A stretch of 64,000 bases of DNA from Brucella haematophila (GTDB lineage: Bacteria; Pseudomonadota; Alphaproteobacteria; Rhizobiales; Rhizobiaceae): positions 248,001 through 312,000 of the forward strand of contig NZ_VCPE01000001.1 of assembly GCF_005938105.1 (NCBI RefSeq), written 5' to 3'. Of this stretch, positions 63,813-64,000 are shown in pieces (within the stretch, counting starts at the first letter, position 1; every line of letters begins with the position of its first letter). The translations under genes and the position numbers were made by a program. The notes beneath the pieces are model-generated. The model saw nothing but the letters and a program-made list of their open reading frames with translations, ran no database searches and was not told the DNA's origin.

Positions 63813-64000
63813 TGGATGCGCGGCCTGGTATAGTCGACATGCGCCGGTCTCCGGACGGACAGGCGATCTACGATCTGGCCGCGCAACTTTATCCGATCTG
63901 TCGCAGTCTGACGGGCGAAGGCGTGCGGGAAACGCTCGCCACTATCGGCGGATATCTGCCGCTGGAGATCCATGAAGTGCCGACCGGCACGCCGCTTTTC
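63809..64000 (+). CDS. DUF4910 domain protein (partial, runs off the right edge)
   Basis: The first 64 codons are visible. They contain [20 protein letters not shown] and [16 protein letters not shown], matching the N-terminus of DUF4910 proteins, which have an aminopeptidase-like M28 fold and occur in polysaccharide clusters. The function is unknown. The start overlaps the epimerase stop (ATGA), so the two are coupled. Confidence 0.8.
   Translation, partial: MMDARPGIVDMRRSPDGQAIYDLAAQLYPICRSLTGEGVRETLATIGGYLPLEIHEVPTGTPLF

Overview
The window reads as chromosomal DNA of a Brucellaceae alphaproteobacterium, most likely an Ochrobactrum-type Brucella (B. anthropi/intermedia group). The clearest marker is a small lipoprotein at 20.7-21.1 kb that closely resembles Brucella Omp10 but differs at many residues. 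The GC-rich coding DNA, the homospermidine synthase, and several intergenic palindromes and octamer repeats of Rhizobiales/Brucella type fit the same assignment. No rRNA, tRNA, CRISPR array, insertion sequence or phage gene was recognised.

Layout, 0-39 kb (housekeeping and envelope genes, mostly short transcription units): a small heat-shock protein with a ROSE-like 5' leader; threonine aldolase; gltB-gltD; a cycA-type amino-acid permease; a DUF459 protein that has lost its SGNH catalytic residues; an MltB-type transglycosylase; galU; an outer-membrane barrel protein; kdsD; a stomatin/NfeD pair flanked by degenerate octamer repeats; hemH; omp10; homospermidine synthase; pepF-pabB-pabC with tight coupling; an NtrC-like regulator lacking several canonical motifs; a DUF882 (M15-like) protein; eda; an N-acetylmuramidase; trhO; modABC; a GNAT enzyme with a small membrane protein; a TRIC-type channel; and a Crp/Fnr regulator.

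Layout, 39-64 kb (a surface polysaccharide locus that continues past the right edge): a LuxR-type regulator with a degenerate receiver, a Wzc/GumC-like co-polymerase whose kinase P-loop is lost, and an ExoF/Wza-like export protein. Next come gmd and fcl (GDP-L-fucose supply). Three consecutive GT4 glycosyltransferases follow. A translationally coupled reverse-strand operon encodes a WecA-type initiating transferase, a GT2, a YdcF protein, a Wzy-like polymerase and an acetyltransferase. The last part holds a Wzx-like flippase, a GT2, a pyruvyl transferase, a fourth GT4, a class III aminotransferase, a secreted DUF4038 glycosidase-like protein, an SDR epimerase and the start of a DUF4910 protein.

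Together the second half looks like a complete Wzx/Wzy-type pathway. WecA loads a sugar-1-phosphate onto undecaprenyl phosphate and six glycosyltransferases extend it. Acetyl and pyruvyl groups are added, Wzx flips the unit, and Wzy with the Wzc/ExoF-like proteins polymerises and exports it. The fucose supply, pyruvylation and the aminotransferase/epimerase/DUF4910 module suggest an acidic, fucose-containing polymer with an unusual sugar. It differs from the perosamine O-antigen locus known in smooth Brucella because no perosamine synthetase is present. The structure of the polymer cannot be read from sequence.
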